Counted from the stretch's first letter, positions 16,613 through 26,182 are shown. The stretch is 64,000 nucleotides of DNA from Intestinibacter bartlettii (GCF_018917435.1 NZ_JAHLOQ010000002.1:91876-155875), one strand, 5' to 3'. Notes: generated by a model not told the origin, from the sequence alone. Numbers and translations: made by a program.

Positions 16613-17286
16613 TACTTATCACCTCTTGCAATTTTCCCATCTTCAATTCTTATAATTCTATCTGCAAGTTGTGCTATTTCTTCATTGTGAGTAATCATAA
16701 CAATAGTTTGGTTAAATTTTTGGCTAGTTATCTTAAGTAGTCCTATAACGTCCATGCTCGTCTTGCTGTCCAAATTTCCAGTAGGTTCATCGGCAAGAAT
16801 TATCGCTGGCTTTGTTGCAATTGCTCTCGCTATAGCTACACGCTGTTGTTGTCCTCCCGACAAATTATTAGGCATATTTGTCAATTTTTTATTTAAACCA
16901 AGTGTATTTATAATTGAATCAATATACTCTTCATCAATCTTGACACCATCTAATTCAATCGGCAAAACTATATTTTCATATACGTTTAAAATCGGTACTA
17001 AATTATAATTTTGAAATATAAAACCTATATTTCTTCTTCTAAATATTGTCATCTCATCATCTTTCATATCCGATAATTTTTTGTTGTTTATATATACACT
17101 TCCGCTAGTTAATTTGTCCAATCCCCCTAACATGTTTAAAAGAGTCGATTTACCGCTACCAGAACTTCCTACGATTGCCACAAATTCTCCCTCATTAATT
17201 TCTAAACTTATATTGTCTAATGCTTTTACCTCATTTTCACCCTGACCATATATTTTAATCAAATTCTCAGCTTTTAATATACTCAT
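16612..17286 (-). CDS. ABC transporter ATP-binding protein (LolD/MacB type)
   Basis: Cytoplasmic ATPase (224 aa) of the exporter whose permease follows with a one-base overlap. The Walker A is GSSGSGKS (40-47), the Q-loop lies in FQNYNLVP, the signature is [15 protein letters not shown], and Walker B is [11 protein letters not shown], all intact; the TGNLD ending is typical of the MacB/LolD/BceA group. It is the first gene of the four-gene unit. AGAGGTG lies 5 nt before the ATG. About 280 nt separate it from the divergent SH3-protein transcript; the promoter was not pinned down. Confidence 0.94.
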   Translation of the reverse strand: MSILKAENLIKIYGQGENEVKALDNISLEINEGEFVAIVGSSGSGKSTLLNMLGGLDKLTSGSVYINNKKLSDMKDDEMTIFRRRNIGFIFQNYNLVPILNVYENIVLPIELDGVKIDEEYIDSIINTLGLNKKLTNMPNNLSGGQQQRVAIARAIATKPAIILADEPTGNLDSKTSMDVIGLLKITSQKFNQTIVMITHNEEIAQLADRIIRIEDGKIARGDK

Positions 17287-17643
17287 ACTTACACCTCTAT
17301 CATTTATTTTATATTTACATAATAGTAAAAACTTCTGACAATCTTATGACACTACTTAAACTTTTTGAAGACAATATTCCCGATTTTTTTATTTGTTACG
17401 TTATTTTAAATATTTTATCGACAATATATTCCTTTATTTTTATTTTTTGTTACCACTTGTTACCTTTTATTAAAATTATTACTATTTGATTACAATTCTT
17501 ATCATTTCTAACCATTTTAATTTTATAATGCTATAATTGTTTTTGTTAAAAGAAATAAGAAAATCTTGAGATTAAATATTAGAAAACACAACCTGTATTT
17601 AAATCCCAAGACTAAACAAATAAAACTATTGGGGGTATTTAAA
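17287..17643. other. Divergent intergenic region with leader of the SH3-protein gene
   Basis: About 350 bp, AT-rich. On the plus strand two TATAAT boxes (17524-17529 and 17532-17537) could serve as -10 elements, though neither has a good -35. The following leader of about 100 nt contains an imperfect inverted repeat (AATCTTGAGATT near 17562 and AATCCCAAGA near 17602). No gene is seen. Confidence 0.4.
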
Positions 17644-18900
17644 ATGAAAAATAATTTTCAAAAAGTAATGGTAACTGGTCTAGCATCTATCGTTTGTGCT
17701 GGTGGTATGTCAATAGCGACATTACCAAATTATACTGATTTAAGTTCTGCAGATACAGTTTATGCTGCTACAATAAAAGATACAGCAATGACTGCTACTG
17801 GTACAGTAAAAAGTAATGTATTCTTAAGAAAAGGACCTGGAACAAGTTATGGTAAAATTACTGTATTAACTAAAGGTTCTAAAGTTGATATAGTTGCCAA
17901 ATCTTCTAATGGTTGGTATAAGATAAAATATAAAAATAGCTACGGATATACTTATAGCAGTTATATAACTGTTAAAGATTCTGATATAACTACAACTGAA
18001 ACTGCTTATACAGCAACTGGTACTACAACAACAAATCTTAATGTTAGAAAAGCTGCATCTGCTTCTTCTAAACAATTAGGTGCATTAGGTAAAGGTGCTA
18101 AAGTTGATATAGTTGCTAAAGTTTCTAATGGTTGGTACAAAATAAAATATAATGGCGGTTACGGATATGTATCTGGTACTTATGTAAAAGTTGGTTCTAC
18201 TACTGAAACTCCTTCTACTACTGAAACTGCTTACACTGCTACTGGTACTACAAAAGTAAACCTTAACGTTAGAAAAGGCGCTGGTGCTTCTTATACAAAA
18301 TTAGGATCTTTGAAAAAAGGTGCTAAAGTTGATATAGTTGCTAAAACAAATGATGGTTGGTATAAAATAAAATACAATAAAGGTTATGGATATGTATCAG
18401 CTCAATACGTTACTGTAAAATCTAGCGGTACTGAAACTCCTTCTACACCTACTGAAACAGCTTACACTGCTACTGGTACTACAAAAGCAAACCTTAGAGT
18501 AAGAAAATCTAACTCTACTTCTTCAGCAACATTAACTACTCTTAAAAAAGGTGCTAAAGTTGATATAGTTGCTAAAACAAATGATGGTTGGTACAAAATA
18601 AAATACAATAAAGGTTACGGATATGTATCAGCTCAATATGTTACTGTAAAATCTACTGGTACTGAAACTCCTTCTACACCAGAAGTTAAATATCCAGCAG
18701 ACGTTGTAGCTAACCATGCAGTATATATCAGAAGTGCTGCTAGCGTTAAAAACAGTAAAGTATTAGGTCAAATAAATAAAGGTGAAAAAGCTACTGCATT
18801 AGAAAAAACTAGTCAATATTGGTATAAAGTTCAATTTACAACTAAAGACGGTAAAGTATTAGTTGGATACGCTTCTAGCCAATATTTAGATATAAAATAG
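17644..18900 (+). CDS. Secreted multi-SH3b-domain protein
   Basis: Exported protein of 418 aa. The start is the ATG at 17644 because GGGGG lies 8 nt upstream; an in-frame start at 17566 would add an unlikely 26-residue extension before the signal peptide. The signal peptide ends near VYA-AT (about residue 45). The mature part consists of five bacterial SH3 (SH3_3) domains of about 60 aa, recognised by the repeated NLNVRKG, KKGAKVDIVAK, GWYKIKY and YGYVS segments, joined by Thr/Glu/Pro/Ser linkers. No enzyme domain is present, so it is probably a wall-binding adaptor or decoy. The DNA of domains 3 and 4 is nearly identical over about 110 bp, a sign of recent duplication or conversion. Confidence 0.9.
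   Translation: MKNNFQKVMVTGLASIVCAGGMSIATLPNYTDLSSADTVYAATIKDTAMTATGTVKSNVFLRKGPGTSYGKITVLTKGSKVDIVAKSSNGWYKIKYKNSYGYTYSSYITVKDSDITTTETAYTATGTTTTNLNVRKAASASSKQLGALGKGAKVDIVAKVSNGWYKIKYNGGYGYVSGTYVKVGSTTETPSTTETAYTATGTTKVNLNVRKGAGASYTKLGSLKKGAKVDIVAKTNDGWYKIKYNKGYGYVSAQYVTVKSSGTETPSTPTETAYTATGTTKANLRVRKSNSTSSATLTTLKKGAKVDIVAKTNDGWYKIKYNKGYGYVSAQYVTVKSTGTETPSTPEVKYPADVVANHAVYIRSAASVKNSKVLGQINKGEKATALEKTSQYWYKVQFTTKDGKVLVGYASSQYLDIK
18335..18665 (+). repeat. Near-identical internal direct repeat of about 110 bp
   Basis: The stretch around 18318-18425 recurs almost base for base around 18543-18650, inside the SH3b gene, covering the second half of one SH3b domain and its linker. It could support unequal crossing-over and repeat-number change. 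Confidence 0.7.
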
Positions 18901-18952
18901 TTAATACTATATAAATATAATAATTCCCTTATATTATATAAATCTATAAAAC

Positions 18953-18998
18953 AAAGCTCCCCTCTAAGTTTAACTTAGAGAGGAGCTTTATTGTTTTT
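18953..18998. terminator. Terminator after the SH3b-protein gene
   Basis: AAAGCTCCNCTCTAAG pairs with CTTAGAGNGGAGCTTT (one mismatch) around a 5-nt loop and is followed by TTGTTTTTT on the plus strand. It may also serve the convergent minus-strand gene. Confidence 0.85.
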
Positions 18999-19025
18999 TA
19001 TATTAACTAATGAGGATTATCTATC

Positions 19026-20981
19026 TTATTTACGGAATAAGTTTAATAATTTTTGCCAGAAGTTAAGTTCTTCTTCTTTTTGTTCTTCTACTTTAACTTC
19101 TTCTTTTTTAATAGCTTCAGTTTTTATTACGAATTGTACTGAATCTACATCTGTGTTTTTGTCTGATACGAATGATTCTACTTCAAAATCTCCACCTGCA
19201 AAACTTTCTATCATAGAATCTACTTCTTCATCTACTTTTTTATCAAGACCTGATGTTTCTTTTTTGAATTCACCAGTTCCATCAGTAAGTTCTGTTGTTC
19301 CTTTATATAAGCTGTTAGTTCCGCTTACTAAGTCAAGAGCACCTTGATAAACTTGACCATATCCTTCAGTTATCTTGCTTACTGCACCTGTGTATTCTTT
19401 TATTCCACTATCTAAAACTGCATAGTTGTCAGTTAATTTGTTTATTCCACTTTTTAATTGAGTCATGTTTGCCATTAAGTTGTTTAATGAAGAAACTAAC
19501 CCTTGTATACTCTCGTCAAATTTTTTGTAGTTACTTTGTAATGATAATGCACCACTCATTAAAGTAGTTTGCCCAGAAGATGTACTCATTTGTGCACTTA
19601 TTCCACTTATAAGTTGGGCACTTCCTGCTATATATGTCGCATCTGCTTTTAATAATGTTTCTACAGATATTAATTTACCTGCTGTTTGTACATATTGTGT
19701 AACTGCTGCTGTGTTTCCTGCTGTTACTTGTGCATATAATGCTGCAGCTTCTTGGTTACCTGATTGAGATAATTGAGCTAATTTGCTTATTACAGCTTGG
19801 TTTCCACCTGTAGTATAAGCACTGTATAATGCTCTTTGAGTGCTAGTAACTCCTAAAGATTGTAAAGCTGCTTGGTTTTTTTGTGCTAATTCTGCACCAC
19901 TATTTAACCCAGCGTTTGCTAAACTACTATTGTATTGGTTTATGCTAGAATTTACAGTTTGTAATCCACCTACTAAGCTGTCTATTCCACCTTTTATACT
20001 AGTAGATGCTGCTGATAATTGTTTTAAATCATCTGCTGAAGTTGATACATTATTAAGTGATGATTGTATTGTTTTTAATGCACTTAAAACTTCACTAGAA
20101 CCACTAGTTAAACTAGATGATTTTGAGTTTAATTGATTTAATCCATCTTGTATAGTTTTGATTCCATCTGCTAAAGAAACTGCTCCAGTATTTAATTGAT
20201 TAGCACCATCATTTAATTCATTAGCACCGTTATCTAAATCATTAACTGCATCTTGTAATGTTGTAAGTTGTTCAGTTAAAGCTGATACATCTATAGAATC
20301 ACTGTCTAAACCTAAGTTTAAGTTGATTCCGTTTACTTGGATTCCACTCATTTCGAAATCAGTTACATCTGTTGATATTTCTATTTCTTTTTCATTTCCA
20401 GGTAATATTGTATAAGTAAGTTGTTTTAAGCTACCTACATTAGCCATAGTAGCACTTTCACTTACTATGTTTTTGCATAAGTTTGTATCTAATTGAAGAA
20501 CTGTTTGTAATGCGTAGTTATCGAAGAAATTCTTTTTACAGTTTTCATTTTTCTTTATAGAAATTGTTATTTCTAATTTACCGCTTTTACCAGCTAGTTC
20601 TTCTGCTTTGTATTCTTTTCCATCTAATTTGTATTTTACGTTTATATTCCATGGCATCTCAGTGTTTGATTTCATGATACCTTGGTAGTATAATTCGTCC
20701 CCTGAGTTGTCTATTGTTATTTTTCCATTTGAATATTTTATTTCATCACTTGAAGTCATGTTTTTTACTTCGTCGTAATTTCCGTAGTCAACTATATCTT
20801 TATCTTTAAATATGTTTACTGCATATATTTTTTCTATCTCACCAGAAGTAGTTAAATTTGCATAAATTACTTCTTCCTTTTCACTTGATTTTGTAGCTGC
20901 TAATGCAACTGATGTAAATGCACTAGAACCGCATATTGCTCCAGCCATCGCAACTGCAATGATTTTATTGTAATTTTTCAT
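19026..20981 (-). CDS. Secreted heptad-repeat protein (YhgE/Pip-like), MMPL partner
   Basis: Exported protein of 651 aa. I start at the ATG at 20979-20981 (AGGAG 10 nt upstream); a GTG nine bases earlier sits too close to that site. The signal peptide (AVAMAGAICGSSAFTSVALAA) is clear. After a beta-rich N-terminal part (to about residue 215) comes a long region rich in L-x-x-G-x-x-x-L heptads (NELNDGANQLNTGAVSLADG style), the pattern seen in YhgE/Pip proteins, with coiled-coil character and many Gly/Ser/Asn. The C-terminus ends in an amphipathic FWQKLLNLFRK. It follows the first MMPL gene in the same direction (about 90 nt gap) and is probably an envelope accessory subunit of that exporter. 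No equivalent follows the second MMPL copy. Confidence 0.8.
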   Translation of the reverse strand: MKNYNKIIAVAMAGAICGSSAFTSVALAATKSSEKEEVIYANLTTSGEIEKIYAVNIFKDKDIVDYGNYDEVKNMTSSDEIKYSNGKITIDNSGDELYYQGIMKSNTEMPWNINVKYKLDGKEYKAEELAGKSGKLEITISIKKNENCKKNFFDNYALQTVLQLDTNLCKNIVSESATMANVGSLKQLTYTILPGNEKEIEISTDVTDFEMSGIQVNGINLNLGLDSDSIDVSALTEQLTTLQDAVNDLDNGANELNDGANQLNTGAVSLADGIKTIQDGLNQLNSKSSSLTSGSSEVLSALKTIQSSLNNVSTSADDLKQLSAASTSIKGGIDSLVGGLQTVNSSINQYNSSLANAGLNSGAELAQKNQAALQSLGVTSTQRALYSAYTTGGNQAVISKLAQLSQSGNQEAAALYAQVTAGNTAAVTQYVQTAGKLISVETLLKADATYIAGSAQLISGISAQMSTSSGQTTLMSGALSLQSNYKKFDESIQGLVSSLNNLMANMTQLKSGINKLTDNYAVLDSGIKEYTGAVSKITEGYGQVYQGALDLVSGTNSLYKGTTELTDGTGEFKKETSGLDKKVDEEVDSMIESFAGGDFEVESFVSDKNTDVDSVQFVIKTEAIKKEEVKVEEQKEEELNFWQKLLNLFRK

Positions 20982-21074
20982 ATAACGCACTCTCCTATTT
21001 TATCAAGTTTAAATCTATTTTTATTAACTTAAATTCATCTTTAATCTTAGGTTAGTTAAACCAAGGAAAAATCC

Positions 21075-23183
21075 TTAGTCTAACTCTAAAGCTGTATAAT
21101 CTTCTTTTTCATATACACCTTTTTCTTTTTTGTTGTAGAATTTCACTCCAACTGTTGTTTTTTGAATTAATCCATCAAATATATATAACATTCCTGGAAT
21201 TACAAATAGAACAATTATTGTTGATAATGCCGTTCCTCTTGCTAATAAGTGTCCTAATTGGCTAAGTATTCCGTGTGTTGATATTTTCCACAATAACATA
21301 CCTGCAATAGTAAGTATTGATGCTGATGTCATAATTGATACTGTTGTAGATCTTAGGGTTTCTACTACAGTTTGTTTTTTAGAAGCTTTTTCTCTAACTT
21401 CCATATATCTACTTGTAAGAAGTATAGCGTAGTCAACTGTCGCCCCCAATTGAACAGAACTTATAATTAAGTATGCTATATAGAACACAAAGTCGTTTGT
21501 GAAATATGGCACTGATAAGTTTATCCAAATTGCAGTTTCTATAGCTAATACTAATATAACTGGTATAGTTATTGATTTCATACTAAGTAGTAATACGAAG
21601 AATACTGCTCCTATTGCTATAAGATTTACTCTGTCGTTATCTTTTGTGATAGTGTCCATTAAGTCGTAAGTACTTGCACTTTCACCTGCTAAAAGATATT
21701 CATCTCCATAATAAGATTTTGCTAATGAACGTATCTCATCTATAAGATTGAATGTTGCTTCACCTTCAAAATCTGCATCTACAGTTAAGACTAATCTACT
21801 GTAGTTTTCTGATATTAATTTAGATAAAGTTTCATTATCTAAATAATCCATTGGTACCTCAGCTCCAGCATTATCTACATAAGAAAGTATGCTTGAAACT
21901 TGTGGCATATCGTGTAATTTTTTACTTAATTCAGTTTCTTTTTCTAAGTCTCCTTTTGGAACCATTAACACTAAGTTATTTGATTTCCCAAAAGTATCTT
22001 CTATTATTTTTGTATCTCTACCTATTTGTGTATCTGTACTAAATATTTGTGATGATCCGTATGAGAAGAAATTCTCTTTTTGACCTAAGTTACAAGGTAT
22101 TATGAATAATACAAATATTAATACAGCTGGAACCATTAGTTTAGTAACAAATTGTCCAAATTTACCGAAGTCCGGTAATAATGATTTATGTTTTGTTTTA
22201 TCTATTAATGGATAACAGTAAAGTAAAACTACTGGGAATAATACGAAGACTGTTATTAAACTTAAGAATATAGCTTTAGCCATCGCAAGTCCCATATCTG
22301 GACCGATTTTAAATCTCATAAGTATAAGTGCTGCGAATCCTATTACTGTTGTAAGTCCACTCGATAAAATCGAACCTGTTGATTTACAAAGTGCATTGAT
22401 CATAGCTTCTTTTGGAGCTTGACCTTCTTCTCTCATCTCTTGGAAACGGTGTAATAAGAATATCGAGTAGTCCATCGATACCGCCAATTGAAGTACACCA
22501 CCGGCTGCATTTGTTACGAATGAAATCGTACCAAACATTAAGTTACTACCTTTGTTAAGTAATATTGCTACTCCTATTGAACCTAATAATAATATTGGTT
22601 CTATCCATGAACTTGAAGTTAAGAATAATACTGCTAAACAAATTGGTATAACTAAGAATATTATATTTTTTACTTCTTTATTTGTTGCTTGCGCTGCAAT
22701 AGCTGTATTTATTGCTGCCCCTGCCATTGCGTTGTCATCCCCGATTAAATCTCTAATCGCATTTACTGTCTCAATTCTAGTATGTTCATTAATTGTTACT
22801 GTGAATAATGCATTATTATCTTTATAATAATTCTCCACAGTATCTTTATCAGCTGTTTCTAACGGTATTTCCGTATCTATAACATCATCTAGCCAAGTTA
22901 CATCCTCTACACCCTCAATTTCTGATAACTTTTGTTTCATTTCAAGTGCCTGGGTAACTGTGACATTGGATAGCATAACTCTTGCATTAGGGATACTCAT
23001 GTCGTATTCTTCATTCATAGTATCAAGAGCCACTGTTGATGCCGTCCCATCTGGCAAATAATCATTTATGTCGTAATTGACATTTACCATAGTGCTGCAA
23101 AATGCAGAAACAATCATAGCAATAACAAATGCAACGATCACTGTTTTTTTATGATTGACAATGCTCTCATAAAGCTTTCTCAT
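21075..23183 (-). CDS. MMPL/RND-superfamily exporter, copy 1
   Basis: Large membrane transporter (702 aa) of the MMPL (hydrophobe/lipid RND) family with the expected duplicated layout: helix 1, an external domain, five helices (about residues 165-340), a second external domain (about 350-520) and five to six helices to the end. Visible family segments include VSMDYSIFLLHRF and its second-half counterpart GATVDYAILLTSRY, each with the conserved Asp-Tyr pair used for proton coupling. Substrate unknown; relatives move lipids, siderophores or drugs. AGGAGG lies before the ATG. Divergent from a TetR regulator at 23364, with a good promoter and an operator in between. About 75-80% identical in the first 100 residues to the copy at 24042-26147. 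Confidence 0.92.
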   Translation of the reverse strand: MRKLYESIVNHKKTVIVAFVIAMIVSAFCSTMVNVNYDINDYLPDGTASTVALDTMNEEYDMSIPNARVMLSNVTVTQALEMKQKLSEIEGVEDVTWLDDVIDTEIPLETADKDTVENYYKDNNALFTVTINEHTRIETVNAIRDLIGDDNAMAGAAINTAIAAQATNKEVKNIIFLVIPICLAVLFLTSSSWIEPILLLGSIGVAILLNKGSNLMFGTISFVTNAAGGVLQLAVSMDYSIFLLHRFQEMREEGQAPKEAMINALCKSTGSILSSGLTTVIGFAALILMRFKIGPDMGLAMAKAIFLSLITVFVLFPVVLLYCYPLIDKTKHKSLLPDFGKFGQFVTKLMVPAVLIFVLFIIPCNLGQKENFFSYGSSQIFSTDTQIGRDTKIIEDTFGKSNNLVLMVPKGDLEKETELSKKLHDMPQVSSILSYVDNAGAEVPMDYLDNETLSKLISENYSRLVLTVDADFEGEATFNLIDEIRSLAKSYYGDEYLLAGESASTYDLMDTITKDNDRVNLIAIGAVFFVLLLSMKSITIPVILVLAIETAIWINLSVPYFTNDFVFYIAYLIISSVQLGATVDYAILLTSRYMEVREKASKKQTVVETLRSTTVSIMTSASILTIAGMLLWKISTHGILSQLGHLLARGTALSTIIVLFVIPGMLYIFDGLIQKTTVGVKFYNKKEKGVYEKEDYTALELD

Positions 23184-23208
23184 AAATTATCCTCCTTTAA
23201 TTAACGTC

Positions 23209-23218
23209 GTGTTGATTT
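23209..23218. promoter_or_regulatory. Operator half-site GTGTTGATTT before MMPL copy 1
   Basis: The ten bases GTGTTGATTT occur here, again as the right arm of the palindrome at 23318-23348, and again at the same distance before MMPL copy 2 (26173-26182). Likely TetR half-site. Confidence 0.5.
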
Positions 23219-23232
23219 AAATGATAAAATCC

Positions 23233-23261
23233 ATTATAATTTCATAATAGTTGGATTTCAA
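23233..23261 (-). promoter_or_regulatory. Promoter of MMPL copy 1
   Basis: Minus-strand -35 TTGAAA (23256-23261), 17-nt spacer, perfect -10 TATAAT (23233-23238). The same promoter is conserved before copy 2 (26197-26225). Confidence 0.75.
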
Positions 23262-23317
23262 TAATCAATGATTTTAATTCTGTTTAAATTTAGACAGTAT
23301 TATTTTATTTTGTATAC

Positions 23318-23348
23318 AAATCAACACTTTTTTGAAATGTGTTGATTT
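23318..23348. promoter_or_regulatory. Palindromic operator before TetR copy 1
   Basis: Perfect 10-bp arms AAATCAACAC / GTGTTGATTT separated by 11 nt, immediately before the AGGAGG of the regulator gene. Probable autoregulatory TetR operator. Confidence 0.6.
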
Positions 23349-23363
23349 TTTTAGGAGGATATT

Positions 23364-23936
23364 ATGGAGAAAAAAACTGACAGACGAATCAGAAAAACAA
23401 AACAACAACTACAAGAAGGTTTTATCCATCTTAGAAAAACTAAACGTATCAAAGATATAACTGTCAAAGAACTTTGCGAATTGACAGATTTAAATAGAGG
23501 TACTTTTTATCTACATTACAAAGATATATATGATTTATCAGAACAAATGGAAAATGAAATTGTCCTTAAATTTGAAGAAGTTTTAAATTCATCACCTGTT
23601 AATGATGTACATAGTCCACAAGATATAATTTGTGAAATATTTGAAATCATAAAAGACAATGCTGATTTCTGTACTTGTCTTTTAAGCAATACTGGTGATA
23701 TGGTGTTCTTCAACAAATTAAAAATTATCATTCGAGATGCTTGTTTTAAACATTGGACAGAACTTTTTAGTAAACCTAAAAAAGTGGAAACTTTTGATTA
23801 TTTCTTTAATTTTATGCTTTATGGTTGTATTGGTCTAATAGAGTCATGGCTAAATAGCGGACTTAAAGAATCACCAAAAGAGATGGCACAATTAGCTAGT
23901 AAAGTTATGCTTAATGGAGTTACTGTATTACATTAA
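23364..23936 (+). CDS. TetR/AcrR-family regulator, copy 1
   Basis: One-component repressor of 190 aa. The N-terminal helix-turn-helix (about residues 10-55) contains ITVKELCELTDLNRGTFYLHYKDIYDL, the classical TetR recognition region; the C-terminal all-helical part (TetR_C_7-like) would bind a ligand. It is divergent from MMPL copy 1 and overlooks a palindromic operator, so it probably represses both itself and the exporter until the exporter's substrate appears. Its DNA-binding half is almost the same as that of the regulator at 26328, while the ligand half has diverged strongly. The ATG follows AGGAGGATATT. Confidence 0.93.
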   Translation: MEKKTDRRIRKTKQQLQEGFIHLRKTKRIKDITVKELCELTDLNRGTFYLHYKDIYDLSEQMENEIVLKFEEVLNSSPVNDVHSPQDIICEIFEIIKDNADFCTCLLSNTGDMVFFNKLKIIIRDACFKHWTELFSKPKKVETFDYFFNFMLYGCIGLIESWLNSGLKESPKEMAQLASKVMLNGVTVLH

Positions 23937-23989
23937 TATTTAATATTACATAGCTTTTTTATTTTTAATAAATAACATTTTTATGTTCC

Positions 23990-24038
23990 AAAATACTCCC
24001 TATATAATAAGAAGGTTTTTATTATAAGGGAGTATTTT
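23990..24038. terminator. Bidirectional terminator between TetR copy 1 and MMPL copy 2
   Basis: AAAATACTCCCT and AGGGAGTATTTT flank an AT-rich inner stem with a loop near 24010. It ends the plus-strand regulator and the minus-strand MMPL copy 2 transcripts. Confidence 0.75.
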
Positions 24039-24041
24039 AAT

Positions 24042-26147
24042 TTAAGACATCTCTCTTATATCTTTTACTTTACTTTTTATTATCTTTTCTTTTTCGTTGT
24101 AAAACTTCGCACCTACTGTTGTCTTCCTTATTAAGGTATCACATATATACAACATCCCCGGAATTACAAACAATACTATTATAGTTGATAAAACTGTACC
24201 CCTAGCCAATAGATGACCTAACTGACTAAGAACACCATGAGTTGATATCTTCCATAATAATACCCCTGCAATAGTAAGTATTGATGCTGATGTCAAAATT
24301 GATACAGTAGTTGTTCTCATAGTTTCTATAATAGTTTCTTTCTTAGGTAGTGTTTCCCTAATTTCCATATATCTGCTTGTAAGTAGTATTGCATAATCGA
24401 CTGTTGCCCCTAATTGAACAGTACTTATAATTAAGTAAGCAATATAAAATAAGAAGTTACCTGCAAAATAAGGTATTGATAAATTGATCCAAATTGCAGT
24501 TTCTATAGCTAATACTAATATAACTGGTATACTTATCGACTTCATAGTTATAAGTAAAACTAAAAATACTGCCCCTATGGCTATTGCATTTACTCTTTGA
24601 TTGTCTTTTGTTATAGTATCCATCAAATCATAAGTACTTGCACTCTCTCCTGCCAAAAGGTACTCATCCCCATAATATTTTTTACCTAATGAACGTATCT
24701 TTTCAACTAGTTTAAAAGTTTCCTCTCCCTCATAATCAGAATCTACTGTTAAAACCATTCTGCTGTAATTTTTAGAGATCAATTTATTTAAAATATCACT
24801 GTCGACATAGTCCATAGGTACTTCTGCACCTGCATTATCTACATATGAAAGTATACTTGAAACCTCAGGTATTTGATGTAATTCATCGCTTAATTCAGTT
24901 TCCTTTTGTAGGTCACCTCTTGGCACCATTAACACTAAATTATTTGATTTACCAAAAGTTTGTTCTATTTTGTTTGTATCCCTTCCAATCTGTGTATCTG
25001 TGCTAAATATTTTTGATGAACCGTATGAAAAAGAATTCATTTGCTGACCTTTATTAGTAGGAAGTATCAAAATCACAAATACTAATACTGCTGGAATCAT
25101 CAACTTAATAACAACTCTTCCAAACTTCTCAAAATCAGGAACAAGAGATTTATGTCTTGTTTTGTCTATTAATGGGTAGAAGTAAAGTAAAAGTACAGGG
25201 AATAATACAAATACAGTTATTAAACTTATCAATATTGCCTTTGCCATAGCAATCCCCATATCTGGCCCTATTTTAAACCTCATAAGTATCAGCGCTGCAA
25301 ACCCAATTACTGTTGTAAGTCCACTCGATAAAATCGAACTTGTCGATTTACAAAGTGCATTTATCATAGCTTCTTTTGACTCTTGACCTTCTTTTCTCAT
25401 TTCTTCAAATCTATGGAGCAAGAATATCGAATAGTCCATTGATACTGCTAACTGAAGTACTCCACCTGCTGCATTTGTTACAAATGAAATAGTCCCAAAC
25501 ATTAAATTACTACCTTTATTTATTAATATTGCCACTCCTATTGTCCCCAACAATAATATTGGTTCAATCCATGAGTTTGAAGTAATAAATAAAACTGCTA
25601 AACAAATTGGAATTACTATAAATATTATTTTCTTTACTTCTTTATTAGTAGCCTGTGTAGCAACGGCCGTATTTACAGCAGTTCCAGCCATACAGTTTTC
25701 GTCCCCGATTAAAGCTCTAATCGCGTTTACTGTTTCAATTCTACTATTTTCATTTATTGTGACTGTAAACAACGCATTTCCATCTTTATAATAATCCTCA
25801 ATAGTGTCTTTATCTTCTGTTTCTAATGGTATATCAGTGTCGACAACATCATCTAACCAAGTTACATCTTCAACCCCTTCTATATCCGATAATTTTTGCT
25901 TCATCTTAAGTGCATCTGAAATACTAATATCAGACACCATAACCCTAGCATTCGGTATACTCATATCGTACTCTTTATTCATAGTATCTAGAGCAACTGT
26001 TGATGCTGTCCCATCAGGAAGATAATCATTCATATCATAATCTACGTTTACCATAGTACTACAAAGAGCACAAATAACTATACTGACTAAGAACACAACT
26101 ATAACCGTCTTTCTATGATTCACAATCATCTCATAAAACTTCCTCAT
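24042..26147 (-). CDS. MMPL/RND-superfamily exporter, copy 2
   Basis: Paralogue of the protein at 21075-23183 with the same length after start correction (701 aa) and the same two-half membrane layout, including VSMDYSIFLLHRF and GATVDYAILLTSRY. I start at the ATG at 26145-26147: GGGGG lies 7 nt upstream and the N-terminus MRKFYEMIVNHRK then aligns with copy 1. An upstream ATG (26171) would place the ribosome site inside the gene. It has its own divergent TetR regulator. Differences between the copies concentrate in the external domains, which suggests a shifted substrate range. It has no heptad-repeat partner gene downstream; whether it shares the partner of copy 1 is unknown. Confidence 0.92.
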   Translation of the reverse strand: MRKFYEMIVNHRKTVIVVFLVSIVICALCSTMVNVDYDMNDYLPDGTASTVALDTMNKEYDMSIPNARVMVSDISISDALKMKQKLSDIEGVEDVTWLDDVVDTDIPLETEDKDTIEDYYKDGNALFTVTINENSRIETVNAIRALIGDENCMAGTAVNTAVATQATNKEVKKIIFIVIPICLAVLFITSNSWIEPILLLGTIGVAILINKGSNLMFGTISFVTNAAGGVLQLAVSMDYSIFLLHRFEEMRKEGQESKEAMINALCKSTSSILSSGLTTVIGFAALILMRFKIGPDMGIAMAKAILISLITVFVLFPVLLLYFYPLIDKTRHKSLVPDFEKFGRVVIKLMIPAVLVFVILILPTNKGQQMNSFSYGSSKIFSTDTQIGRDTNKIEQTFGKSNNLVLMVPRGDLQKETELSDELHQIPEVSSILSYVDNAGAEVPMDYVDSDILNKLISKNYSRMVLTVDSDYEGEETFKLVEKIRSLGKKYYGDEYLLAGESASTYDLMDTITKDNQRVNAIAIGAVFLVLLITMKSISIPVILVLAIETAIWINLSIPYFAGNFLFYIAYLIISTVQLGATVDYAILLTSRYMEIRETLPKKETIIETMRTTTVSILTSASILTIAGVLLWKISTHGVLSQLGHLLARGTVLSTIIVLFVIPGMLYICDTLIRKTTVGAKFYNEKEKIIKSKVKDIREMS

Positions 26148-26172
26148 ATATTTGCCCCCTTTAATTAACATC

Positions 26173-26182
26173 GTGTTGATTT
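26173..26182. promoter_or_regulatory. Operator half-site GTGTTGATTT before MMPL copy 2
   Basis: Exact copy of the half-site at 23209-23218 in the equivalent place between -10 and ribosome site. Confidence 0.5.

Noticed and set aside
17866..18075. Minus-strand Cys-rich open frame of 69 codons
   Set aside because: It lies antisense to the SH3b repeats; its cysteines come from the complement of repeated threonine and alanine codons.
18335..18665. Direct repeats as a possible CRISPR-like array
   Set aside because: The repeats are in frame, about 225 bp apart and encode SH3b domains; no other regularly spaced repeats occur in the window.
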